Below, piece after piece: positions 42,126-51,848 of a stretch of 64,000 nucleotides of DNA. The stretch comes from Desulfosalsimonas propionicica (GTDB lineage Bacteria; Desulfobacterota; Desulfobacteria; Desulfobacterales; Desulfosalsimonadaceae). The stretch covers positions 248,001-312,000 of the forward strand of contig NZ_JACDUS010000003.1 in assembly GCF_013761005.1 (NCBI RefSeq), in the 5' to 3' direction. The notes below the pieces were generated by a model. The model searched no databases, was not told where the DNA came from, and saw only the letters and a program-made list of their open reading frames with translations. Positions within the stretch are counted from its first letter, which is position 1; every line of letters begins with the position of its first letter. Position numbers and translations under genes: made by a program.

Positions 42126-42983
42126 TCAGCAAATCAGGCTGGTTTCAAAGACCTGCCATGTGCCCCGCCGGGCAGATAACTGATCAAAAGCCTGCCGGGC
42201 CTGTTCAGCATCTGGAAAAAGGCCGAAAACCGAAGATCCGCTGCCGCTCATCAACGCCTTTAACGCCCCGCAATCCATAAGCGCCTGTTTGGCATCACTG
42301 ATTTCCGGACACAGTTTTATCGCCGGCGGTTCAAGCGCATTGTAAAGCCGTCTTGCGAAATCGGCTTCCCAGCGGGATTTGAAAATAAATTTTGTATTTA
42401 TTTTTTTGTTTTTTGTCAATGCCAAATTCAATTTTTTATAGACTTCTGCAGTGGATACGGGGCATCCGGGATAGATCAGCACCAGGTTGAATCGGGGCAG
42501 GCCGGTAAAGGGGGAAAGTTTTTCGCCAATGCCGGCGGCAATGGCCGGTTGGCCGTATATGAAAAACGGTACGTCCGCGCCAAGTCTGAGCCCAAGCATC
42601 ATGAGCCTGTCGGCGGTAAGAGGATTTTCAAACAAGTGGTTCAGCCCGGTGAGAACGGCTGCTGCATCGCTGCTGCCACCGCCCAGGCCGGCACCCACGG
42701 GGATGTGTTTGTCAATGGAAACAACCGTTTTGGCAGCAAAGCCGGTTTCTGCAAAAAAGGCGGCCGCCGCCTTCCAGGCCAGGTTGGCCCGGCCTGAAGG
42801 CACAAGCCGATGGGGGCATGTCACCGTGATATCTCCGGAAGTGGCTGCGGGATTACATGACAAACGGACGGTATCATGAATCCCGATGGGGCACATCAGG
42901 GATCGGAGCTCATGATAGCCGTCCGTTCGTTTGCTAAGGACATCCAGGAACAAATTGATTTTTGCGGGAGCCTGGATTTTCAC
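42126..42983 (-). CDS. ispE: 4-diphosphocytidyl-2-C-methyl-D-erythritol kinase IspE
   Basis: 285 residues beginning with GTG at 42983. It is a GHMP kinase of the non-mevalonate isoprenoid route. APAKINLFLDVLSKRTDGYHEL is the N-terminal signature and PVGAGLGGGSSDAAAVL the ATP loop; LMSGSGSSVFGLF is the third GHMP motif. Its product line supplies undecaprenyl phosphate for the cell-wall genes above. It is 9 bases from degP, with tRNA-Gln and prs downstream. Confidence 0.95.
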   Translation of the reverse strand: MKIQAPAKINLFLDVLSKRTDGYHELRSLMCPIGIHDTVRLSCNPAATSGDITVTCPHRLVPSGRANLAWKAAAAFFAETGFAAKTVVSIDKHIPVGAGLGGGSSDAAAVLTGLNHLFENPLTADRLMMLGLRLGADVPFFIYGQPAIAAGIGEKLSPFTGLPRFNLVLIYPGCPVSTAEVYKKLNLALTKNKKINTKFIFKSRWEADFARRLYNALEPPAIKLCPEISDAKQALMDCGALKALMSGSGSSVFGLFPDAEQARQAFDQLSARRGTWQVFETSLIC

Positions 42984-42992
42984 GGGACAAAA

Positions 42993-44462
42993 TTATTTGG
43001 TCAGCTTGATAATGGTAATGCCCTGTCTGGGCCGCAGCACGTAAAATGACAGGGTTTGCCCGGATTCCACATCCTGAATTATTTTTCTGAAGTCACTCAC
43101 TGAACCGATTTTTTCATGATTGATTTCACGGATGATATCGCCTTTTTGAAATCCGGCTTCGGCCGCCTTGCTGTCCCGGGCAACCTGGGTAACGATAACA
43201 CCCCGGACTTCTTCAAGGTTTAATTGCTTGGCCATTTCCCGGTTCAAATCCGTGACATCAAGGCCCAGTTCCGCTTCCTGATTGCTTCCGGGTGTCTGGC
43301 CCCGGCTGCGGTCAGCGAGTTTTTCTTCTTCCCGTTTGGCCACTTCAACATTAAATGTCCGGGTTTTGCCTTCACGGATTAATTTGATTTCTGCCTTTTG
43401 CCCGGGTTTGATCGCGGCAATGCGCCGGGAGAGTTCCCTGGGCGAGTCAACGTCCTTGCCGTTGACTTCAGTGATGATATCATTTGGTTTGATACCGGCT
43501 TTGTCCGCGGGATCGCCTTTGAAAACCTGGGTGATCATCACGCCCTGGTTGACATCATAATATTGCTTTAACTCGTCATTGAGTTCCTGGATGGCCACGC
43601 CAAGCCATCCCCGGGTCACTTCACCGCTTTCTTTGAGCTCGGTGATGATATTTTTGGCAAGGCCCGAGGGAATGGCAAATCCGATTCCCTTGCCCCCGGC
43701 AACAATGGCGGTGTTAATGCCGATGACCTCACCGTTCATGTTCAGCAGCGGCCCGCCGCTGTTTCCCGGGTTAATGGAGGCGTCTGTCTGAATGAAATCG
43801 TCATATGGGCCGGCTCCGATGACCCTTCCCTTGGCGCTGACAATACCGGCTGTTACCGTGTGCTCCAGGCCGAAAGGATTGCCGATGGCCACCACCCACT
43901 GGCCGATTTTCATGTCGCTGGAATCGCCCAGCTCCAGGGAGGGCAGTTTTTCATCCGCCTCGATTTTGATCAGGGCCAGATCCGTGTTGGGGTCAGTGCC
44001 GATGATTTCAGCGTCATACTCATTTCCGTTTTTAAGCTTTACCTGGATCTGATCGGCATTTTCGATCACATGGTTGTTGGTGACAATATGGCCCTGCCGG
44101 TCCAGGATAAAGCCGGAGCCCAGGCTTCTTTGCTTGAATTCGCGAGGATCCTGCTGGTCAAAGAAACGATCGAAAAATTCATCAAACGGGCTGCCCTGGT
44201 TGGGCCCCTGAGGACCGAAGAAGTGCCGGAAAACCTGTCCCCCGTTATCAACGGTCTTGACGGTGCGGATATTGACCACTGCCGGTCCTGCCTGTTCCGC
44301 CAGCTGGGTGAAATTGGCAGGCACCATGGCTTGCTGCTCAGGCTGGTTGCCGGCAGCAGATGTGGCGTGAGGCCGGGGCATCAGAAAAAACCCGGCAGCC
44401 GTCAAAGCGGTCACGGTTATGATTACAGTGAGCCATCCGGTCGGTTTTACTTGCAGTCCCAT
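42993..44462 (-). CDS. DegP/HtrA-type periplasmic serine protease
   Basis: 489 residues. An N-terminal hydrophobic segment (about 9-28) acts as a signal. The protease domain has the full triad His131 (TNNHVI), Asp161 (NTDLALI) and Ser235 (GNSGGP), in contrast to the degenerate homologue at 1900-2577. Two PDZ domains follow, with GWLGVAIQEL and LGLDVTDLN at their starts. It degrades or refolds damaged envelope proteins. Length and the two PDZ domains match DegP/DegQ (Do family) rather than the single-PDZ DegS. Confidence 0.94.
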   Translation of the reverse strand: MGLQVKPTGWLTVIITVTALTAAGFFLMPRPHATSAAGNQPEQQAMVPANFTQLAEQAGPAVVNIRTVKTVDNGGQVFRHFFGPQGPNQGSPFDEFFDRFFDQQDPREFKQRSLGSGFILDRQGHIVTNNHVIENADQIQVKLKNGNEYDAEIIGTDPNTDLALIKIEADEKLPSLELGDSSDMKIGQWVVAIGNPFGLEHTVTAGIVSAKGRVIGAGPYDDFIQTDASINPGNSGGPLLNMNGEVIGINTAIVAGGKGIGFAIPSGLAKNIITELKESGEVTRGWLGVAIQELNDELKQYYDVNQGVMITQVFKGDPADKAGIKPNDIITEVNGKDVDSPRELSRRIAAIKPGQKAEIKLIREGKTRTFNVEVAKREEEKLADRSRGQTPGSNQEAELGLDVTDLNREMAKQLNLEEVRGVIVTQVARDSKAAEAGFQKGDIIREINHEKIGSVSDFRKIIQDVESGQTLSFYVLRPRQGITIIKLTK

Positions 44463-44519
44463 ACTCGTTTTGCCTCCTTGTTAACGTGCTTGCGGGTTGT
44501 CGGCATTTCCGGCAACCCG

Positions 44520-44822
44520 CTATTCACCCCCGGTTTCTTTTACATATAACAAACGTAATTCATACAAGACGTTTGTCAATAACCGCTTTTCCTCGTCTGT
44601 GAGGTTGCCCCGGGTTTTTTCCTCCAGCATGGCAATCACGTCAATGGTCTGCTTGGCCACGGGCAGGTTTTTGGCCGTGGCCCCGCTGGTGGGATCCGCG
44701 TGCTGACCCAGATGAACCAGGGCCGAGGAATTTAACGACAAAAGAAAGGTAATGAAGTTGATCTCCGGCATGATAGATCCGGAATGCAAATTGGTATCGT
44801 TTCCTTTGTCTTGTTGTACCAT
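44520..44822 (-). CDS. DUF1844 family protein
   Basis: 100 residues. The core EINFITFLLSLNSSALVHLGQ followed by NLPVAKQTIDVIAMLEEKTRGNLTDEEKRLLTNVLYELRLLYV is the DUF1844 signature, found in many Desulfobacterota and other groups, of unknown function. There is no signal peptide. It is 23 bases downstream of serA and 57 bases upstream of degP. Confidence 0.88.
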   Translation of the reverse strand: MVQQDKGNDTNLHSGSIMPEINFITFLLSLNSSALVHLGQHADPTSGATAKNLPVAKQTIDVIAMLEEKTRGNLTDEEKRLLTNVLYELRLLYVKETGGE

Positions 44823-44845
44823 TTCCGGTTTTCTCCCTTTTGAAG

Positions 44846-46426
44846 TTATAGTTCCATTGTTCTGACCGATATGACCTTGGGCAGGGCCATGAGCGCGTCA
44901 ACCACGTTTTGCGAAATGGGCGTGTCGGTTCGCAGCAGAATAATATTGTGCTCGCCGCCTTCTTCCAGCCCCACCTGCATCCTGGAGATATTGATGCCGT
45001 GATCGCCCAGGGTGGTTCCGATACTGCCGATGGCCCCGGGTTCGTCCAGATTGTGGATCAGGGCGAGGTGGCCTTTGGGAATGATTTCAATGCGGAAATC
45101 ATCAATGCGGACAATGCGGGGATCGCTTTTGCCGAAAACCGTTCCGGCCACAGTCAGGGTTTTTTCCGGCCCCGTGATTTTGGTGGTGATCATGTGCAGA
45201 AAATCGGTGGTTTCCGGGGAACTGGATTCGGTGATTTTAATGCCGTGCTCCTTGGCAATGTAGTGAGCATTGACGGCATTGACTTCAGCGCCCAGCCGGT
45301 AGCTCAGCAGCCCCTGGATAAAGGCGGAGGTCACCGGCATCAGGTCATATCCGAAAAAATCGCCGTTGTAGAGAATGTTGATTTCCTTTAACTGTTCGGT
45401 CATGAACTGGGCATGGAGCATGCCCATTTTTTCTGCCAGGCGGATAAACGGTCCGAGCTGCTCCAGGGCCTGGCCGGAAATGGAGGGCACATTGACCGCA
45501 TTGACCACGTTGTTGTGCTTTAAATATTCCACGATCTGGTTGGCCACGGCGACGGCCACATTGGTCTGGGCTTCAAATGTGGACGCCCCCAGGTGCGGGG
45601 TCAGGATCACTTTTTCGGACTGCAGCAGCCGCAGGTCTGCCGGCGGGGGTTCCTGGGCAAACACGTCTAAGGCCGCGCCGGCCATCTTGCCGGATTCAAG
45701 CGCGTCATACAGGGCTTCTTCATCCACAATTCCGCCGCGGGCACAGTTAATGAGCATGACCCCGTCCTTCATTTTGGCCAGGGCCTCTGCATTGATCATG
45801 TTGGCCGTTTCCTTGTTTTTGGGCACATGAATGGTGATGTAATCGGCCCGGGCGTAAAGCTCATCTATGCGGACGGATTCAAATCCCTGTTTTTCTATTG
45901 TCTCGTCCTGGACCACAGGGTCATAGACCAAAACTTTCATTTTCAGACCCCGGGCCCGGTCTGCGACCACGGAACCGATCTTGCCAAATCCAATTACCCC
46001 AAGGGTTTTGTTGTAGATTTCCCGGCCCATGAGTTTCTTCTTGTCCCACCGGCCGGTTTTTAACGAGGCGGTTCCCCGGGTGATATTGCGGCTTAAAGAA
46101 AGCATCATGGAAATGGCGTGCTCGGCTGTTGTCACCACGTTGCCGCCCGGGGTGTTCATAACCACCACACCCCTGCGGGTGGCCGCGGGAATGTCCACGT
46201 TATCCAGGCCGATGCCGGCCCGGCCCACCACTTTCAGGTTTTCCGCGGCTTCCAGCAAATCATCGGTCACGCGGGAGGCACTTCGGATCACCAGGGCATG
46301 ATAGGGCCCGATTTCGGCCTTGAGTTCTTCGGGCGAAAGCCCGGTTTTCACATCCACATCCAGCCCGGCTGCCTTCAATATTTCAATTCCGGCTTCACCC
46401 AGATTGTCGCTGACAAGTACCTTCAT
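44846..46426 (-). CDS. serA: D-3-phosphoglycerate dehydrogenase SerA
   Basis: 526 residues, the long type with catalytic, nucleotide-binding, intervening (ASB) and C-terminal ACT domains. It oxidises 3-phosphoglycerate with NAD+ as the first step to serine. LGVIGFGKIGSVVADRARG is the NAD site, INCARGGIVDEEAL and LTPHLGASTFEAQ hold catalytic residues, and the final part with DEPGAIGSIGTTLGDHGINISRMQVG is the ACT domain, where serine feedback is usual. The stop is 23 bases before the DUF1844 gene. Confidence 0.95.
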   Translation of the reverse strand: MKVLVSDNLGEAGIEILKAAGLDVDVKTGLSPEELKAEIGPYHALVIRSASRVTDDLLEAAENLKVVGRAGIGLDNVDIPAATRRGVVVMNTPGGNVVTTAEHAISMMLSLSRNITRGTASLKTGRWDKKKLMGREIYNKTLGVIGFGKIGSVVADRARGLKMKVLVYDPVVQDETIEKQGFESVRIDELYARADYITIHVPKNKETANMINAEALAKMKDGVMLINCARGGIVDEEALYDALESGKMAGAALDVFAQEPPPADLRLLQSEKVILTPHLGASTFEAQTNVAVAVANQIVEYLKHNNVVNAVNVPSISGQALEQLGPFIRLAEKMGMLHAQFMTEQLKEINILYNGDFFGYDLMPVTSAFIQGLLSYRLGAEVNAVNAHYIAKEHGIKITESSSPETTDFLHMITTKITGPEKTLTVAGTVFGKSDPRIVRIDDFRIEIIPKGHLALIHNLDEPGAIGSIGTTLGDHGINISRMQVGLEEGGEHNIILLRTDTPISQNVVDALMALPKVISVRTMEL

Positions 46427-46594
46427 TCACAAACCTCCACAGTCTCCCGTTATGTTTCCATTCAGTTGTCGATTCAATGCAGTTTTTTCTCTGGTTATCT
46501 GAAAAAGCAGCGGAAATCCAGTTTATTTCCGGATATCCAAAGAAATTTTGACCGAAACCGGGTTAGGCCTTTCCATGCCGGGCCTCAGCTGCGG

Positions 46595-47953
46595 TTATGC
46601 CCGGATTTCATTCTGTACCCGGGAAATGGTGCTTTCCACGGTGTTTCGGATTGCATCCAGGCGGTTTTGCGACAGGGCCTCAAAGCGCATGACCAGGGCC
46701 GGCTGGGTGTTGGATGCGCGTACAAGCCCCCAACCATCGTCAAATACAATTCTCACCCCGTCAATGTCAATGACCTGATACTGATCCGCCAGAAGCTGCC
46801 GGGCGCGCTCCACCACGTCAAATTTTACCTCATCGCCGCACTCCACCCGGATTTCCGGGGTGCTCACGGTTTCCGGGACATCGTTTAACAGATCGTCAAT
46901 GGTGGCGCCGGTTTCCGAAAGAATCTCAATTAACCGGCATGAGGCATAAATCGCGTCATCAAAGCCGAAATACCGGTCAGCAAAAAACATGTGGCCGCTC
47001 ATTTCCCCGGCCAGCTCAGCTTTTTCCGCCTTCATCTTTTCCTTGATCAGGGAATGGCCGGTTTTCCACATCACGGCCCGGCCCCCTTGGCGTTCAATAT
47101 CATCATACATGGTCTTGGAGCACTTGACCTCGGATATGAACGCAGCCCCGGGCTTTCGGGACAAAATTTCCCTGGCAAAAATGATCATGAGGTGATCCCC
47201 GTAAATCACCCGGCCATTTTGGTCCACCACGCCGATGCGGTCGCCGTCTCCGTCATAGCCGATGCCCAGATCCAGGCTTTTGGCCCGCACCAGGGCGATG
47301 AGATCGCTCAGGTTTTCCATTACCGTGGGATCGGCCTCGTGATTGGGAAACCGGCCGTCCATGTCGCAATAAAGATCATAAACCTTGCATCCCATGGACT
47401 TGAGCAGGGGCACGGCAACAACGCCGGCAGTGCCGTTGCCTGCGTCAATGCCCACCCGCAGCTGTCTTTTGATGCTGACATTGTCCCGGATGTAGTCCTG
47501 ATAAGGAGTTATGGCGTCGGCTTCGGTCACGTGTCCCTGTCCGGTCTGAAATTCGCCTTTTTCCGCGATTTGCCCGATTATGCCAATTTCTTTTCCATGC
47601 ACCGAGTCCGTCCCCTTGCAGATTTTAAACCCGTTGTATTCCGGCGGGTTGTGGCTGGCTGTCACCATGATTCCGCCCTGGGTCTGCAGGTGCCAGATGG
47701 AAAAATAAAGCACCGGTGTGGGGCAGACCCCGATGTCGATGACATCGCAGCCCGATTCGGTCAGGCCCCGGATCAGGTGGTCGGCCCAGCGCTCCGCGGT
47801 CAGCCGGCAGTCCCGGCCCACGCTCAATGTGGTGCATCCGTACCCGGCCATGTAAGTGCCCATGGCCCGGCCCAGCAGGTAGACCTCATGATCGTTTATG
47901 TCCTTGTCCGCAATGGCCCGGATGTCGTATTCTCTGAAAATAGCCGGATTCAC
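46595..47953 (-). CDS. Phosphomannomutase/phosphoglucomutase
   Basis: 452 residues of the alpha-D-phosphohexomutase family. VTASHNPPEYNGFKI carries the phosphoserine, GYDGDGDRIGVVD binds Mg2+, GEMSGHMFF is the sugar-specificity loop, and RASNTQPALVMRFEA is the phosphate loop. GEMSGH and overall similarity point to AlgC/ManB-type enzymes that handle both mannose and glucose phosphates; GlmM is less likely. It follows rtcB by 40 bases. The 168-base gap before serA holds nothing recognisable. Confidence 0.92.
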   Translation of the reverse strand: MNPAIFREYDIRAIADKDINDHEVYLLGRAMGTYMAGYGCTTLSVGRDCRLTAERWADHLIRGLTESGCDVIDIGVCPTPVLYFSIWHLQTQGGIMVTASHNPPEYNGFKICKGTDSVHGKEIGIIGQIAEKGEFQTGQGHVTEADAITPYQDYIRDNVSIKRQLRVGIDAGNGTAGVVAVPLLKSMGCKVYDLYCDMDGRFPNHEADPTVMENLSDLIALVRAKSLDLGIGYDGDGDRIGVVDQNGRVIYGDHLMIIFAREILSRKPGAAFISEVKCSKTMYDDIERQGGRAVMWKTGHSLIKEKMKAEKAELAGEMSGHMFFADRYFGFDDAIYASCRLIEILSETGATIDDLLNDVPETVSTPEIRVECGDEVKFDVVERARQLLADQYQVIDIDGVRIVFDDGWGLVRASNTQPALVMRFEALSQNRLDAIRNTVESTISRVQNEIRA

Positions 47954-47993
47954 AGCAGTTTTTCCTCCTGTTGTTTGTTGTTTCTGGTATTTT

Positions 47994-49427
47994 CTACCCC
48001 TTGATTACGGCAATGGGCCGGAGTTTGGCCACTTTTTTCGATATCCCGGAGCCGTGGACCACGTTGACCACCTCGGTGACGTCCTTGTAGGCTTCGGGCA
48101 TTTCCTCGGCCATGGTGCCCCGGCCCGCGGCCCGGACGAAAACGCCCTTTTTCTCCATTTCCTGCTGCAGAGATCGGCCCTTTGCCGCCTTTTTGGCCGC
48201 CTTTCGGCTCATGACACGTCCTGCGCCGTGGCAGGTGGAGCCAAATGTTTCTTCCATTGCCTTTTGGGTGCCGGCCAGCACATAAGAAGCCGTGCCCATG
48301 TCCCCGGGGATCAAAATGGGCTGGCCCGTGTCCTGAAAAGCGGGGTCCAGGCCGGCATGGCCCGGGCCAAAAGCGCGGGTGGCGCCTTTGCGGTGAACGC
48401 AGACTTTTCGTTTTTCCTTGTCAATGACATGGGTTTCAGTTTTGGCGATATTGTGGCACACGTCATAGACCATCCGCATTCCCAGATCCCGGGGGCTGAT
48501 GCCCAGGGTGTGCATCAACACCGTTTCGGCCATGTGCAGCAGGATTTGGCGGTTGGCCCAGGCAAAGTTGGCCGCGCACGCCATGGCCCGGTAATAGGCC
48601 TGTCCTTCCGCAGACTGGACCGGCATGCAGGCCAGTTGCCGGTCAGGCAGGGCAATGCCGGATTTGTGCACTTTTTTGGTCATCAGCGCAAGAAAGTCAT
48701 CGCAGATCTGATGGCCCAGGCCCCGGGAGCCCGTGTGGATCAGCAGGGTCACCTGTTTTTCGGCCAGACCGAATACCCGGGCGGCCGCCGGGTCATAAAT
48801 GGTGTCCACCACCCCGATTTCCATGAAGTGGTTGCCCGAACCCAGGGTGCCAAGCTGGTTTTTGCCCCGGTCCATGGCCCGGTCGCTGACATCTCCGGGA
48901 TCGGCGTTTTTCATGCAGCCGCCTTCCTCGGTACGCCCGGTGTCCGTGTCCCGGCCATAGCCTTGGGAGAGGGCCCAGGGGATGCCTTGTTTTATCACTT
49001 TTTTCAGATCCTTCAAAGACAGCTTGACCGTGCCGGTGGAGCCAACTCCGGAGGGGATGTGTTTTTGCAGGGCAACAACGAGGTCTTCCAGATGCGGCCG
49101 GATTTCCTTTTCCTCAAGGTTCAGGGCGGCAAGCCGCACCCCGCAGTTGATGTCATAGCCCACCCCGCCCGGGGATATCACACCGGAATCCATGTCAAAG
49201 GCGGCCACCCCGCCGATGGGAAACCCGTATCCCCAGTGGATGTCGGGCATGGCCATGGCCCGGCCCACAATGCCCGGAAGACTGGCCACGTTGATAAGCT
49301 GCCGGAAAGTCTCCTCCTTTTTGACCGCCTCCATGATCCCGGCGCTGGCATAGATCCGGGCGGGCACGTTCATGTCGCCGGTTTGGGGAATCTCCCATGT
49401 GTAAGCGTCTGTTTGTATCAATTCCAT
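47994..49427 (-). CDS. rtcB: RNA-splicing ligase RtcB
   Basis: 477 residues. It joins 2',3'-cyclic phosphate or 3'-phosphate RNA ends to 5'-OH ends with GTP and Mn2+. MPDIHWGYGFPIGGVAAFD, GGVGYDINCGVRL (metal-binding Asp and Cys), GSGNHFMEIG, HTGSRGLGHQI and STCHGAGRVMSR (the guanylylated His is expected in this last block) are all conserved. The archease gene ends 12 bases upstream, so this is a complete RNA repair pair. Confidence 0.95.
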   Translation of the reverse strand: MELIQTDAYTWEIPQTGDMNVPARIYASAGIMEAVKKEETFRQLINVASLPGIVGRAMAMPDIHWGYGFPIGGVAAFDMDSGVISPGGVGYDINCGVRLAALNLEEKEIRPHLEDLVVALQKHIPSGVGSTGTVKLSLKDLKKVIKQGIPWALSQGYGRDTDTGRTEEGGCMKNADPGDVSDRAMDRGKNQLGTLGSGNHFMEIGVVDTIYDPAAARVFGLAEKQVTLLIHTGSRGLGHQICDDFLALMTKKVHKSGIALPDRQLACMPVQSAEGQAYYRAMACAANFAWANRQILLHMAETVLMHTLGISPRDLGMRMVYDVCHNIAKTETHVIDKEKRKVCVHRKGATRAFGPGHAGLDPAFQDTGQPILIPGDMGTASYVLAGTQKAMEETFGSTCHGAGRVMSRKAAKKAAKGRSLQQEMEKKGVFVRAAGRGTMAEEMPEAYKDVTEVVNVVHGSGISKKVAKLRPIAVIKG

Positions 49428-49439
49428 GGCCGGGTTTTC

Positions 49440-49853
49440 CTATAGATCAAAAATCACTTCACCCTGCCAGCCGTCAGATGTTGGTGACAGGTTTGCGCAG
49501 TGATAGGTCACTGCCTTGATGTCTGCAAACACCGGATGCTTTTGCGGATCAAAGGCCCGGACAAAAACCCGGGCCTCCAGCCATGTATCCCGGATTTCGA
49601 CAATCTTTGCGGACTGAATCAGTGCCTGGTTTGCGGTCCACTCCAGCAGGCAGGCCCGGAGCCAGTTGATGAGCAGATCCGTGCGGTCAATGCCGTCAAC
49701 GCAAATGGTTTGCGCGTGCGTTTCTGTTATCTGCTTTAAATCCGTGATCTGTTCAAACAATGCCCGGCATGCCTCGGCAAACAGGTCCGGCAAAGTCGGG
49801 GCCCACACCCGGATGCCGGTATCGGCTGTATGATCGATGACTTCGTAGGGCAT
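49440..49853 (-). CDS. Archease (RtcB cofactor)
   Basis: 137 residues from the ATG at 49853; the longer frame adds 30 unlike residues from the moeA end. The N-terminus YEVIDHTADTGIRVWAPTLPDLFAEAC is the archease signature. The C-terminus with EVIFDL matches the conserved metal-binding end. Archease speeds RtcB guanylylation and broadens its nucleotide use. It lies 16 bases after the MoeA-PBP gene and 12 before rtcB. Confidence 0.93.
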   Translation of the reverse strand: MPYEVIDHTADTGIRVWAPTLPDLFAEACRALFEQITDLKQITETHAQTICVDGIDRTDLLINWLRACLLEWTANQALIQSAKIVEIRDTWLEARVFVRAFDPQKHPVFADIKAVTYHCANLSPTSDGWQGEVIFDL

Positions 49854-49869
49854 AAGCGGCCTGCAATGG

Positions 49870-51810
49870 CTATTGGTGACTTTTCCACACCACACGGCCG
49901 GTGTTTTGCGTGTGATAGCCGCCCATGGCATGGAGTCGTTCAATAAACTGTGCCGAGCCGATCATTTCCGTAAGCAGCCGGATTCTTCCGGATTCGGCAA
50001 AGGCTTCCGGGATCACCAGTTCATAGGATTCCGTCGCAACCGGGATAAAATCCAGGTCCAGGGCCCTGGCTGCGGCGCGAATACCCAGGCCCGCGTCTGC
50101 GGCCCGGCCGAGCACGGCCACGGCCACGGCCATGTGTGTGAATTCCTCGTTTTCATATCCGGTGATAGCGGCCGGATCCACGCCCGCACCCCTGAGATGA
50201 AAGTCCAGCAGCACCCGGGTGCCGGAGCCGGACTGGCGGTTGACAAACACCACGTCATCTCTTGCCAGATCCGTGATTCCGGATAGTTTTTTTGGGTTGC
50301 CGGGCGCCACGATCAGACCCTGCTCCCGTTCTGCCAGGCGCACCAGGCGCACGGGCACATCCGGCAGAAACTTTTGAATATAGGAAATATTGTAGGTGCC
50401 GTCATGGGTGTCGAGCAGATGGGTACCGGCAAAATGACACAAGCCCTTTTTCACCGCCATGAGTCCCCCCATGGAGCCCACATGGCTCGATGACAGGCTG
50501 TAGCGGCTGCTTTCGGCCCGCAGCAGATCGGCCAGCACGTCTATGGCATTGTCATGGCTGCCCACGGCCACGATGGTGTCCTCAATGTATCTGCGGTCCT
50601 TTAAAAGCCTGGCGGAAACGGTATCATCTTCCCGGATGCCCTCCTTGTCCGCGTCAATGCGGATGATGCCGTGGGCTTCGGTGATGCTGGTGATGGTGCC
50701 AGCGCCCCGTGGCAGGGGAGTGGCCACGATGTTGGCCCCCACCTTTCCGAGCTTGACCCGCACAAATTGTTCCATGCCAAGCCTGCCGGCAATTTTGCGG
50801 GTGGGCTGCACATGGATGATTTCGGGCTCGGGTTCGGCCCGGCCCAGCATGGCGCAGATCAGGGGGGTAACAAATTGTTCAAAGGCCATGATGGCAGACA
50901 CCGGGTATCCGGGAATGCCAAAGGCGGGCTTGCCGTTTATTTCACCGATGACAACGGGTTTTCCGGGCATCATGGCCACTCCGTGGACATGGACTTCTCC
51001 CAGCGATTCAATCACCTGCCGGGCAAAATCCTCGCTGCCGGAAGATGATCCGCCCATGATCAGGATCATGTCCGTTTCCGGGTCTTGCGCCGCCTCAGAA
51101 ACCGTTTGGGAGATCAGTTCGAAATTGTCGGTCACAATGTCGTGGCGGATGTATTGCGCCCCCAGTTCCTTTGCCATCTGGCCCAGCACATGGGAGTTGG
51201 ATTCGATTACACGGCCCGGGGCAAGTTCTTCGGGCATTTGCCTGTGATCCACCAGCTCCGGGCCGGTGGGCAGCAGAAACAGGCAGGGTTTGGCCAGAAC
51301 CGAAACTTCCGTGATGCCGCCGGTCAGCAGGGCGCCGATGCAATAGGCGGTGATGCGGTGGTGGCGGGCAAACAAAAGCTCTGTGGCCACAATGTCTTCT
51401 CCCATGCGGCGCACGTGCTGCCAGGGAAAAGCCGGGGCCTCGATTTGAATGCGGTTTTCGTCAATGACCAGGATGTCTTCGATCATGATCACCGCATTTG
51501 TGTTTGCCGGCATGATGTGGCCGGTGTTGACAAATACGGCCCGGGTGCCGGTATCAAGGATTTTGGGATTGGCTTCCGTGGCCCCGAATGTGGCCTCTGC
51601 CTTTACCGCCACGCCGTCCATGGCCGCTGCATGAAACCCCGGAGACGACAGCCGGGCGTAGACCGGTTGGGCCAAAATTCGCCCCGCGGCCTTTGTGACG
51701 GCCACGGTCTCGCCACGGCCGGCCGGCCGGAGAGCAAAACGGTCAGACAGCAGATCCCGGGCTTCCCGGAGGGTTTTCATCTTAAGGTAGATATTGCGGC
51801 TGCTGCTCAT
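49870..51810 (-). CDS. MoeA-like protein with C-terminal periplasmic-binding-like domain
   Basis: 646 residues. About 1-400 is a full MoeA: GRILAQPVYARLSSPGFHAAAMDG, an MPT-adenylate handling core with IMGGSSSGSEDFARQV and GKPVVIGEINGKPAFGIPGYPVSA, and domain IV. About 430-640 is the PBP-like domain seen in COG1910 and some MoeA proteins (GSHDNAIDVLADLL, SHVGSMGGLMAVKKGLCHFAGTHLLD, FVNRQSGSGTRVLLDF). This domain resembles ModE-linked and molybdate-binding modules and may sense the metal oxyanion. It is probably responsible for molybdate or tungstate insertion, paired with the plain MoeA upstream; which metal each handles is not visible. Confidence 0.9.
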   Translation of the reverse strand: MSSSRNIYLKMKTLREARDLLSDRFALRPAGRGETVAVTKAAGRILAQPVYARLSSPGFHAAAMDGVAVKAEATFGATEANPKILDTGTRAVFVNTGHIMPANTNAVIMIEDILVIDENRIQIEAPAFPWQHVRRMGEDIVATELLFARHHRITAYCIGALLTGGITEVSVLAKPCLFLLPTGPELVDHRQMPEELAPGRVIESNSHVLGQMAKELGAQYIRHDIVTDNFELISQTVSEAAQDPETDMILIMGGSSSGSEDFARQVIESLGEVHVHGVAMMPGKPVVIGEINGKPAFGIPGYPVSAIMAFEQFVTPLICAMLGRAEPEPEIIHVQPTRKIAGRLGMEQFVRVKLGKVGANIVATPLPRGAGTITSITEAHGIIRIDADKEGIREDDTVSARLLKDRRYIEDTIVAVGSHDNAIDVLADLLRAESSRYSLSSSHVGSMGGLMAVKKGLCHFAGTHLLDTHDGTYNISYIQKFLPDVPVRLVRLAEREQGLIVAPGNPKKLSGITDLARDDVVFVNRQSGSGTRVLLDFHLRGAGVDPAAITGYENEEFTHMAVAVAVLGRAADAGLGIRAAARALDLDFIPVATESYELVIPEAFAESGRIRLLTEMIGSAQFIERLHAMGGYHTQNTGRVVWKSHQ

Positions 51811-51848
51811 TTTTCCCCTTTTGGACAGGGTTTCAAAAAACGGCGGAT

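Noticed and set aside
47898-49445. 515-residue plus-strand open frame across rtcB
   Set aside because: RtcB on the minus strand has every catalytic block; the plus frame is an antisense shadow.
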